A stretch of 64,000 nucleotides of DNA. Source: Hirundichthys speculiger. Lineage: Eukaryota > Chordata > Actinopteri > Beloniformes > Exocoetidae. The stretch is taken from positions 868,001-932,000 of the forward strand of contig JAGFBZ010000900.1 in NCBI GenBank assembly GCA_018398805.1. The letters are read 5' to 3'. Positions 10,305 to 22,300 of the stretch are shown here, piece by piece. The notes under the pieces were generated by a model. It saw nothing but the letters and a program-made list of their open reading frames with translations, did not search any database and was not told the DNA's origin. Each line of letters opens with the position of its first letter. Positions within the stretch are counted from its first letter, which is position 1. The position numbers and the translations under genes were made by a program.

Positions 10305-13300
10305 GTAAGTCACCGGTGCATAGCCTGATGCACTCAGTGGGTGGGCGGGCGGGTGGGAATGGGTGGGATGAGGGCACTAACAAGGCAAGTACCAGCAGGG
10401 GCCAAGTCAGAGAGCGGACAAGTTTTTGTCCTGAGAATTTAGCTGGTTCTCCTGTCAAAAAGATTTTAAAGCAAAAAAAGCTTCTTGTTTTGCCATTTAC
10501 TATTTTCACGGTAAGGCATGGATGCACGGTGCTGCTGAGGGTGAGTTTAAAAGTGATGTCTCTTTCTTTATATCCAGCAGCCTGTCTTGGAGGAAAACGG
10601 GCGCATCCTGTATATTGTAATGAGTTTTTTTTTTTTACACCACTATATGTGATTTTGATGATCGGGTCCGTGCATTGTTTAATCGTGTCTTGATCCTGTC
10701 ACTCTTCTTTGAGCATAAACTTGATAAAAGTCGAGTTGTTCACTGTGCTCTTCCCAAGTGACGCCGAGAGAGGAGAGGCATCATGAGATTTTATTGTATC
10801 TGTGTGTGATGTCGGCCTGCAGCACCTAACCTGTGCTTCTATAAATAGTTTAGGTGGTTGGCAGTGTGTGTTCGACTTGATTAAAGTGGGAATTTTAGCA
10901 GTTAGGGGTTAACGCCTGTTCTAATTTCCTTTATTTTGTTAATGATCATCCAAATACGTGACAGCTCTTAGTTTACCTTTCTCTTTAAAGCACCATCTCC
11001 CTCCAGGACTAATTTATTAATTGGATAGCCAGATCCATTTATTTCACACCTTTATCAATACACATCCAACCCATCCTATTATTTAAACCCACTCTCTTGC
11101 TGTCCTTATTCTTCTTTGCTCTGTTTTTCATAATAACTCCTATTAGTTTTCCCTCTTCTCCCCATTAGCAGCCTGCCTTTGTCATTATTTTTCATCTTTT
11201 TTTTCTTTGCATTATAGTCTTGCAGGTGTTTTTCTCACACCGTGGCACAGCTCTTTAGCTATTTTGGTCACGATATGGATTTTCCTCCATGGTTACCTTA
11301 CACTTATCTTGCGCAATTAGGCAAGCGACTGCGTCAGATAAAAAAAGGATTTAAAAGAGTGATTTTTGTGACTTTCTCGCTCTTAACATTTAGTTTTCCT
11401 GATGCCTACTCTGCACCGGGGGGGTAATTCGGTGTTCTGCAGAACTGGAAAGTAACTGTAGAGGAGAGAGGGAGGGAAGCGGGCTGCCTTCTTCGACTGA
11501 CAAAGAAGAGCAGCCTGGTTTCAGCTAAAAGGGGATGTTGTCTGCGCTCAGTAATTATGTGCTGCCAGCCACTGTTGCAGAGATAAAGAGCTGTGCATTT
11601 ATGTGGACATAAACCCACCATGTGACCTTTCAGAGTCAAACCTTGGTTCTATATAACCAATCACAACTGCCAGGCATCGACCCTTTCATTTTTACCTCAG
11701 ATCAGGTTTTCTTTCAGGTGACTGACCGACAACTTAACTTTATCGTGATGGGTTGGCTGTTGTTTTCCATGTGACATCTTTCAAATCCTTTTAACCTGCA
11801 GCACGCTTTGTCTAGATACAACCAAAACTGAAGGAAGACACGGCAGGTCAAGCAGGACTTTCCTACGAGGAAACAAAACTAAATGTGTAATTTTCTGCCG
11901 TGGTCTCAACCAAAATCTTACAAATGTGAACTAAACACAACCCGAGAATCACAAAAGCGACTACTATTGACTTTAAATCTGAAATGTAGGGATCACATTT
12001 TGTTGATGCTGCATTTGCTTAGTGTGTAAGTCCACAAAAAGTGTTGAATATGAACAGAGGGGCATCACAGCATTTTACTGTATTAGGACATTGTTAAAAC
12101 GCGAAGAAGGCACAATCTTCTACTTCTGTCTCTGTTAACCTTCAGGTTTGCATGCAGCCACCATGAAGTGTACGCTAATTTGAACTTTTGCCTAGCATCC
12201 ATCAATTTAATTCATCTAAAAATCAATAAAGAGGCTGAGCTGACATTAATAGCACTTCCTGGTATCTTGAGTTTAAGGTGACCTTCCTATTCTAAAGGAA
12301 ATACTTAACACTGTAAACCCAAAACAATCTAACTCTCCGGATGTAGACTGTGGATTACTGCTGGCAGGATCCCTCTACCAAAAAAGAAAAAAAAAAAAAA
12401 AAAAAGGACGGCGTGAACTCCTCAGCTGACACAGGAGAGTATAAAATAGGGAAGAGGAGTTTATCTCTCGGTCTTGTGTACAAGTGATGGAAAAAGGAGC
12501 TGTGATATTGATCGTAGGTTTAGTGCAGCCTCTGCAGTAATGCGGCTGCTGTACAGCGGCGTAGTGGCGAAGGGAGCTGTGCCTGATGGCTCACTCATCC
12601 TGCATCCTCGTCTTTGGCCCCTCACTACTGGGACCAAAGACAAAACGTTTTCTCTGCAGGGCGACTAGCCTCACTTTCACGATCGGTTAAGAAGTTTAAA
12701 AATAAATTCGGATTTCAATTCAGACAATATCCACTTCCAGCTGATGAGATGCAGAGCACATGGTGAGGATGTCCCCCCCCCCCCCCCACCCCCCCCTGTG
12801 TGGCAAGCTGTAGAGGTTTACCATGCAAGGAATGCTGACTTCGGGCCCTGGGGAGCCAGCTGTGAACTTGTGAGAGACATTATATGCATTTCACCAGCTG
12901 GTTTTGAAACAGCTGGAAAATCTCCCTGGAATGGCTGCAGGAAGCGGCTGCAGACCAGGAGGCCTGGGTTAGGGTTAGGGTTAGGGTTAGGGTTAGGGTA
13001 TTTCTGTGGTCCCCTTACCACCACCCTGAAATAGGGTTAAGGAAACTTAAGAGTGCATAGATGTTTTCAAAGTCCCTCTTTTCTGTGGGGAAGAAGCCAT
13101 GCTCCAAGTTCCTATGGAGATAAGTCAGAAACAATCATACGCAATACTATACGATATATTTGGCTCACGATACAATATATATCGATATTCATCTTACAAT
13201 ACATTTACATTATTTTCCGAAAGATTTTAACAGGACAAAGTGATTTTGGTGACATCTTGTGAGTGTTCCAATGAGTTTGTTTGAATTAATTGAACTGAAA

Positions 13301-16300
13301 GCATCAATTACACATTCTATGGCTGACAGGCAGCTTGCAAATGCTGAAGTCAAAGCTACGGGTCTGTTCAGCAACTAACAAATCATCTGTAGTTTTAATT
13401 CTGCTCAGGGAGCTAAAGTTTCGATCGCCTTAACTCCCATGTACGGCTTAGCACACACCTTAAACGGTTTCACTTTTTTTTTCTATTTTGTCTTCTTTTA
13501 AGGAGATTTTTGAGGAAAGCGATGTGCAATCACTGCATCTTTATACAAAATACTAAAAAGTCAGAGCATATTTTGTCTATAATAGAAGAGTAATGTTGGT
13601 GCTCAGACCATTAAAGAAAGAGAGATTTGGCTATGTGAGACAAAACCTCTTATAATCAGTGGGTTTGAAAGTCTAGAGATATTTATGCTATAGAGCAGGA
13701 GTTATTATATCTTTTTGCCCCAACCTCTGGATTCCCTTGTTCCTTTTTCATTGAGTGTAAAGAGGGTCAAAATAAGGTGCTAGCTTTAAGGGTGAGTAAC
13801 TGCTATTATTCATTATTTGGTCCATCAAAGATTAAATTACTTCACAGAGGTCTGGGAACCAATTACAGAGCATTAATTCCCATAATATGGAAAACATGAT
13901 GCCTGTGACCTATACGGGTTATTTCAGTTCCAGCTGAACAATATTGACTTTTTCCCTGACACCCAGCGAGCAGGTCAGCCGCGTTGAATTGAAGTGGGCA
14001 TGAAGGGGAAACACATGGATTTTTGTGGGGTTTGTGACATCAGTTAAGAGCGCGGTCGTCATTAGAGAGTCATCACACAAAGCTCCCAGTGCAACCATTC
14101 GACCCAGTGCAGACGACCAGAAGTTGTGGGTCAGTGTTTTTTTTTTTTTTTTTTTTGCGTGTCAATGGCTCTCAGTCAGGAGCTGTTGGAGTTAAGTGCA
14201 CTTTGATGCTTTTGAATACTCCAGTTAGTTTTTTTTTTTTCAACTTCATCAGAGAGTGCAAAAGTGGAAGCCAAATGAAAATGGCAACAGATGTAAATAA
14301 AAAAAAAAAAAAAAGAAAGAAGGAAAAGCAGGGGCATCTAGACAAACACCTGCAGCCATTAATATCTGTATGAACGTATGCACGTAGAAATGGCTGTGCA
14401 GGGTAGGGCGCCTGAAAAATCCAAGAATTGAGGCTCTAAACATGTCCACACACTCACGTGGAGCGTCCAGGCTGTGTGGCTGCTGGAGCAGCGCTGAGTA
14501 TCAGCAGCCCAGCTCTGACAGCTTATCCCGGGCCACGGTGCGAGGGACAAGGGGGGCCGAGGATTAACCTCCATGTTTAATAGAAAAAGACGGGGGAGGG
14601 CAGAGAGAAAGAAATGAAGGGATTTAGAAGCAGTGGTGCCATTACAGGCCGTTTACAGTGGAGCGAAGGATAGCCAGTTAATCCTGTTTACTTTTTATAG
14701 CCTTTGGGATCTCGGCATGTGTGTTTGTGTGTATTCTGCTGTGATTTCGTCTCTATGGACAGGTCTATCGGACACAATGCAGAGGTTTTTACTTCAAAGG
14801 AACAAATGGGAAAGTGGGAGAGGGAGGAGTTCATGAGGTCATGGAGCTATACAAACAACTAAGCTACTGAAGAGTTAAAATTAACTTATTGGAAATACAA
14901 GCCCTATCCGTATGTCTGAACTTATTGCCTGTGCTGTTGAAGGGGATCATGGGATTTGGAGTTTGTATTGGATTTTTAACATTTTGTGCCTCAAGTCAAT
15001 AAAGCGACTTATACTTTTTGTGTGTGTGTGTGAGTGTTTTGCAAATGCATTTACGATAAGCCGTCCAAGTTGTGTTGACATGAAAATTGATTATACCTTT
15101 CAAATGCCTTTCTCAAACTTGTTTTCATAACTTCAGCAGGATTAATAGCTGCTCGCCAAAGCAAGTAACTAGAAATGCAAGTGAAAAGGTCAGTGCCCAA
15201 GACCTCGACTCAGTCAGAGTGGAAAAAAACAAAAAATATTGTCACCATGATGACAATGGAAGGCTTTTTTTTTCTGATCCTGTAAAAGTTATTCATGAGC
15301 CAGTTACCGCAGCGCGGTTATTTTCTCAAAGCACGTTCTTAGAAGTAATGTCTTTGTCCTGCAAAGGATTTCTCACACTTTCTCATACCTGCCACGATAA
15401 CTGCTTTTTGGCCCAGTCAATCTTGTGAAATGATTGGCTCTGGGAAGAATCAAATGTGTTTTGTTGCTATCATTAGCGCTCAATGCGCCTAATCAGCATG
15501 AGAACAATTGAGAGATTAGTCTATTATTTAGACTATTAATGGCCACCGCTGCTGATTTGACTCCAGTTAGGGATGACTGAAGCGCTACAAGATGGCAGCT
15601 CATTTTTTAACTTGGCATCGGAGACAGCTTTGAGAACAAAAACAAAGCCTGCCTGCACAATTGAAGCAATGCAACAAGACCGCAGTATGCTAATATCTTG
15701 CATCTGTCAATTGTAATTAAAGGACACGAGTTTTTAGAAGTTATAAAGGACTCTGTTGAGCTGTATCAGAGTTCTTTGCTGTTAATTGAAGACTATTTTA
15801 GGCAACAGAGATTATGAATAGAAAGCTGAAATGATTTATCTCTGTTTCTGTGGCTGAATACGTGTGATTGCTTAGGTTGGGTATGGCTAAGTACGTCTAC
15901 TTGATCATAGAACACTCATAATAGAGTGGGAAATATTTTTTGGCTATAGTAGTCCTTTTGGCTTCACTTTTTATTTCATTGCTTTTGAAGAAATATTTGT
16001 TTTCTTTTAGGGCACGTCATCTTATTGTAGCGGTCTCATCCGCATCAGCAAAAACCAGCCACCCTTTGGACTCCCCTTCTGGTTGGACAACCATTGAACA
16101 TTTATAACGAACGATGTGACACATCAACAACAATAAATCTGGCCCACGGAGCCACAGTGGACGAAATAGGCGGAGGAGACTAGCTCAAGAGAGGAATCAT
16201 AGAAGAGAGGGTGACCGAGTAAAAGACCAAAAAAGTCAATCTTAAACAACTTGAGAAAAGCAAATAACGTCCACTAGAGCTGGGTGATACTGGGAATTTT

Positions 16301-19300
16301 GGTATTGATCCAATACCAAGTAAATACAGGGCAGTATCGCCGATACTGAAACCAATACTGATACTTTTTCATATTAAGCTTGATCTATCTTGAACTTTTG
16401 TGATTTTTGTCTTTGGATTTTTTTGTTAAAGCCAAGAATAGAATTTCGTCAAACTTTGACCTCAACATTTTTGTGTAAAAATTCCTTTCTCTTCATAATG
16501 TTTTTCTTTTTTATCTTTCAATACTTTCCTGTTGCTTTAACTCTATAAATTTCCCCCTTCGTGGGATAAATAAAGGATTATCTAATGTAATTTATCTTAG
16601 ATAACACCTTTCAATGGGATACATGGCATTTACTGGGTTATTTCAAGGTCTTAACTAAATACTTTTGGAGTCCAGAAACATATGACTAAAGTAACATGTA
16701 CTTTGAAAGTTAATGAGTTGATGCTAAGGATGACCACTCTTATGTACCTGGATACTGGATAAGAAAAAAAAAAGAAAAGAAAAAAAGCTTGAGTATCGAT
16801 CTTTTTACATGAGTATCATTTGATATTAATACCAGCGTTGGTATCGATATTATCGATATTTGGATCGATCCGCCCACCTCTTACATCCACGCCTACAGGT
16901 GGGTCCACTGAGATATGAATTGCTGACGTTCCTTTGTGCTGCATCGCAAGACTCTTTTGGGAAAAGCTGGAAGGCCTAAGGGGGTTAAGTGTGTAGGATT
17001 ACCTTTGTATTTGACACTGTTTATATCCCGCTATCACTCAACAGTTTTCCGTAGTCATTAATACATTTCCTTCTACGTTAAAGCAAATTGCAAAATAGCA
17101 TTATCCATCCATCTATTATCTATACCTGCTTATTCCTGTGCAGGGTCAAGGGGATCTGCTGGAGCCTATCATAGTCCTCTATGGGTTAAAGGCACCGGTG
17201 CACCCTGGACAGGTCTCCAGTCCATGACAGGGCTACGTACTCTGTATAAAAACCCACACACAGATTAGGATTAGGATTAGTAACCCTTTAAACAATGTGG
17301 GAAAGCCCAGATGATGATGTCATGGCTTTGGAAGCTTCTGATTGGTTAATTAAAGACAATTGAGTTAACTGGAGGCACAGCTGTGGATGGTATTTTAAGG
17401 CACACCTCAAACACAGGTGCGTGTGAGCAAGACGGCCAACAAACCTGACCAGTTCCACCAGTTCTGTCCAGGAGGAACGGAGCAGAATTCCAGCTAAAAA
17501 CTTGTGGAAAGAAACCCCAAAATGTTTGCCCAAAGTCATAGAATTTAAAGGCAATTCTACCAAATACTAAGGAAATGTATGAAAACTTTTGACTTTGAAG
17601 AAAGCAATTTTAAAAAAGTAAAAAAGAAATCTCTCTCTCATTATTCTGGCTTTTAGCAAATAGAAGAAAAAAATTGGTAATGCTAACTGACTTAAAACAG
17701 AAAAGGTTTAGTTTGATTTAATGTCAGACAGTCCGAAAAAAAAAGAGAAGTTAAAGGCCATGTCTCTTTTTAGAAAGTGGATGGAAACTTCTGGTTTCAA
17801 CTGAAAATTAAAAAGTGACTATTTAAAGGTTATATATTTACATAGTAGTGAATGTGTTCTGATTTCTAAATTTAGAGTAATTTTACCTTTTTCCTTTATT
17901 TCCCTGATTATTGAGGGAAATGTGAAATGCTACACACGCTCTGCTAGCCCATAACTATCTTTCTTTGGGCTAGCAGAGCGTGTGTAGCATTGCTAGCCCA
18001 TAACTATCTTTCTTTGGGCTAGCAGAGCGTGTGTAGCATTGCTAGCCCATAACTATCTTTCTTTGGGTGCTTGACTGTTAGATTATAATGGCGTTACTGG
18101 ACCTTTTCTCTGAAAACAGGTTGCATGTTCAAGCTTTTTATGCAGCTGATGAAAGAAATGTAACCAAAATGGTGAAAGTTGAGCTAAAAAATGCTAAAAC
18201 AGATTCAATGTAATATCGTGAAATTAATTGCTGCACTAAAATCTGATCTAATTCAGGCAGTTCTGGCCCATGACCTAGTAGAAAATAAAGTGATTATTTG
18301 GCAGCCGTTAACTTCGGTTGATTAATCATCCCGGTTTCCTCACAACAGAAAGTGTGATGGAGTGGCAAGTGAGTGAAGGAAATTGGGTGAAGAATGGGGG
18401 ATGGAGAAAGGGGTTGGCAGTCGTATGGGTTGGAGGGGAGAGAGGGATTGTGTCAGTGAGAGGAGATAAGTAGGTTAAACTTCCTGAGCTGAAAATAGCT
18501 ATCTTCTCCATCACACGGTAGCCAAGCTGCCCAGGGGAGCCTGGCCATATGCAGTAAAACCTCAGCACACTCCTCCCAAACTGGAGTCTGTGTTTTGTAC
18601 TGCGAGCACGCACAAAACGCAGTCATGGGTTTCGTTCGGCTTCAGCATAGCTTCTATTTTAGGACATTTTATGTGATCCAGTATAGTGTCACTTTCACAT
18701 TAACTTAGATTTGAGCTCAAGCATGAGTCTGTTTCCTCTGTTCATTTCTTCTCTTTGTAGCATGTTTCCATGTCATAAGATGATTAGCTAAATCTCTTCA
18801 CAGACACATAGGCGGACCGCACCAGTTTTATGAAATGCTATCTGACTAACTGACAGATTATGGAGTTGAAAGCCAATATGTGGAAACGTATTGAATACAT
18901 TAGAAATAAGATCAATAATTATTCTATTAACTTTCTAATAGATGCTAATTTAAGACAGAGGGAGAAAAAGAAATCCAGCCTCACAGTCGGCCTCTGTTGT
19001 TTTTCACTCTTCAACTTCTCCTTCTCTATTTCTTTACATTGTCTTTTCCTTGCTTATTTCTCTCCTTTCGTATGGGACAGTTCAGATTTTATTTCACCTC
19101 GGTGTGCTTGTGTGTGATACCCCAACCGATTCCACTTTTCCTTTGAGAAGCTGGATGCTTTTGATGGTCCAAGGAAAACCACTAAAAGGGAAGCTTTACT
19201 TTCTCCCACTTTCTTTCTTCTTATTCATTTATTCCCCTTTCCCACTCCTTTTCATTTGCTTGTCATCAACTCCTACTATTCCTCCAACTGTCTCTGTGAA

Positions 19301-22300
19301 CTTCTCTCCCACTCATTCTTTTCACGCTCTATGCTTGATTCCTTTCCGGGGAGGGCGATGGAAGTCCTCCTTGCTTCCATCTTCAACTCATTTGTGAAGG
19401 CAAAGATGGACATTCCTCGAGGATTAAACACTTACTTTGGACAGCGTGTCCTTTGCTAGCAGTAAAACGCGCCTTGGGCGGTTTGTACGAACAGTGATGA
19501 ATCTTGGGGATGAAAGGGAGAAGTAGGACCACTGCAGGAGGTAAATTGGGATAAATTGCGTAATTGAGAACTTAAAAGCAAAAGAAACATCAAACCCATT
19601 GGGACACGGCGGGGTGTGTGATTTACAGGCAGCTTCATTTGCCTGTTCCTCATCCTTTCAAAGGCAAACCTTGGAATCAGAGCTGTGTTCTGTGTGATGA
19701 CTAGAATACACCTATGAGCTCTATCTCTCTGTTGGAAAGATTGGAAATGAGCTGCATAGATCTCCTTCTACAGGGTGTAATGTCATTAAAAGACTGGAAC
19801 AGTGGACATAAACAAGCAGTTACCTTGGGAAGGTTTGGTTAATCATGACATGATTCCTTATTCTTAATCTTATACTTGGCAAAATGTTTGCATATGACAT
19901 TGTGGTCTGTAGCGACAGCACGGAGCAGGTCGAGGAAAATCTAGAGAGGTGGAGGTTTGTCCTGGAAAGGAGATGATTGAAGGTTAGCTGCAGCAAGACT
20001 CAGTACATGTGTGTGAATGAGAGGAACCCAAGTGGAAGGCTGAGGCTGCAGGAAGCAGAGATAAAGAAGGTAGAGGAGTTGATGTACTTAGGGTCAACAG
20101 TCCAGAGCAACAGAAAGTGAGGAAAAGAGATGAGGAAGCGTGTGCAAGCAGGTTGGAACAGCTGGAGACAAGTGTAAGGTGTGATATGTGATTAAAGGAA
20201 ACGTGTACAAGATGGTGGCGAGACCTGCAATACCGCATGGTTTAGAGACTGTGGTACTAAGGGAAAGACAGGAGGCAGAGTTGGAGGTAGCAGAGATGAA
20301 AATGTTGAGGTTCTCTTTGGGAGTGATGAGGATGGACAGGATCCGGAATGAGTACATTAGTGCAGCCTTTCTCAACTGGGGTGTCGTGGCACACTGGGGT
20401 GTCGTCTGACTGCTTCAGGGGTGTCGTCAAAAAATGACCTATTCTGACATTTCATATACAGTGGTACCTCTACTTACAAACGTTTCTACATAGGAAATTT
20501 TCAGGTTACGGAACGCCTCAAAGGGAAAATATTGCCTCTTGTTATGAAAGAAATTTCAGGATACGAAAAGCAAAAATCCAGTATCGCTGCTACTCGCAGC
20601 TCCCAGAGTTTACCAAACGTAAACATAGCTGTCGGCTCTGTATCTCGGTTTGAAAGCGGTGCGTCCGAGCTGCTCTGCCATTGGCTATCACTTAGCATCT
20701 TCCTGGCATCCTATTGGCTAGGAGGGCCCCTTGTCTGTATGAGCGTAACCCAGCAACCCAGGTAAATGAACAATTTTTACCTCCGCCAAGGAGGTTATGT
20801 TTTTGCCGGCGTTTATCTGTCTGTCTGTCTGTCTGTGTACAAGATAACTCAAAAAGTTATGGATGGATTTTGATGAAATTTTAAGGAGTTGTCAGAAATG
20901 TGAAAAGGAAGAACTGATTTCATTTTTGGCTGTGATCCGGAAGAAATCCTGGATTCTGGATCACTTTCAAATTTTCGATAATTGTTGCGTTTAGTGGAGG
21001 TTTGCGCTCTCTGAGTGCTTTTCTAGTTCTAACATGTATTTCTTACAGGTTTTTATGTCATTTCATGTATTATTTATAATTTATTTAAAAAAAAATAATA
21101 ATAATGTTCCAATTTTGGGGGGCTTGGAACAGATTAGGGCATTTACAAGGAAAACGCACCTCTACTTTTCAGTTTACGAAACTACTTCCAGAACCAATTA
21201 ATTTCGTAAGTAGAGGTAGCACTGTATAAATATATGAATGCATACATAAATACATACTTTTTGCCTATGAATGAATTAATAAATAAGTAAATAAGATACA
21301 TAATTGAACATGAAGTGAATAATAAAAATATGTCTCACATGCCCATTTCCCAATGTTAACGTCATTACGGGGTCTGCGTAAGGTCAACGTGACTGCCCAG
21401 TTAGCTTACGTCGTAATATAATTTAATTTAACCACTGGAATTTTATTTCACAGATAGCAAAGAGAACTTTTTAGCAGCATCATGGATCGTTTTCTAAAAA
21501 GAAAAGTCCCACAGGAACTAAACATCACAGAGGAGCCGACTTCTTCATGCAAGCCTTCATCCACCAGCTCTGAATCTGCTCCATAGGTACCAAAGGTAGC
21601 TGCTAGCGATAAGGCTAAAAAAAAGGCAATACAAGGGTGATGGATTGAAGCAAGCGCATCACGGATGAAAAGAAGCTTTCCTGCTGAGGCCTACTCTGAT
21701 GCAGTTATCCTGTTCAGGTTATTTAAACAAAATAAACGGGACGTATGCATTTACAGTCGGAGCGATACAGTGTGGCTTTGGATTATATTTTACTCTGGGG
21801 TGTCGTGAGATTTTATTCACTTTTGAAAGGTGTTGTGACTAAAAAAAGGTTGAGAAAGGCTGCATTAGAGGGACAGCACATGTTAGATGTTTTGGAGTGA
21901 AAGTCAGAGAGACCAGACTGAGATGGTTTGGAGGAGGGATAATGAATATATCGGTAGAAGGATGATGAGGTTGGAACTACCAGGCAGGAGACCTAGAGGA
22001 AGACCAAAGATGAGATTTCTAGTGAAAGAGGACATGAAGTTTGTTGGTGTGAGAAGAGGATGCAGAAGACCGATGATTCACTGTGGAAGGAAACAGCCAA
22101 AAAGGAAAAGAATAAAAGGAAAAGCCGTATACTAATTTTGTCCAGATTCACCATCAAACTGAAAATAGAAAAGAGAGGTTATGAAAAATGGATGAATGGA
22201 TGGATGGATGGATAGATTCTTCCTTCAAGGCATCTTCCTTTTTTCCTTACAAAACATTGCAACTGCATTCTATACACATTACATCAAAAAGACTGCAGAA

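Larger units (their letters stand above)
20363..21862 (+). mobile_element. hAT-type element inserted in the LINE
   Basis: Ends CAGCCTTTCTCAACTGGGGT and AAAAAAAGGTTGAGAAAGGCTG are inverted repeats. Flanks CATTAGTG (20355-20362) and CATTAGAG (21863-21870) are an 8-bp target duplication with one mismatch. Removing the element rejoins the LINE frame. At 21482-21586 a short frame [19 protein letters not shown] and stop looks like the start of a decayed hAT transposase. It carries the Tigger-like MITE at 20459-21224. Confidence 0.88.
19887..22215 (+). pseudogene. RTE-like non-LTR retrotransposon RT fragment, split by a nested insertion
   Basis: Part 1 (19887-20362) encodes [20 protein letters not shown], then, across stops and frame changes, SRLRLQ-type and KVEEL(M)[23 protein letters not shown] and RIRNEYI. 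Part 2 (21863-22130) continues [36 protein letters not shown] and RGRPK. FAYD is the polymerase FADD motif with the first Asp replaced by Tyr. A (ATGG)n tail ends it near 22214. The hAT element at 20363-21862 interrupts the Ile-Arg junction. Confidence 0.85.

Noticed and set aside
10316..10693. 125-codon plus-strand frame directly after the GPS exon
   Set aside because: It begins in the intron after a consensus GTAAGT donor, resembles no family, and the receptor continues correctly at 23162.
12744..13034. 96-codon frame with PPPPPP and LGLGLG
   Set aside because: It is a translation of poly-C and telomeric repeats.
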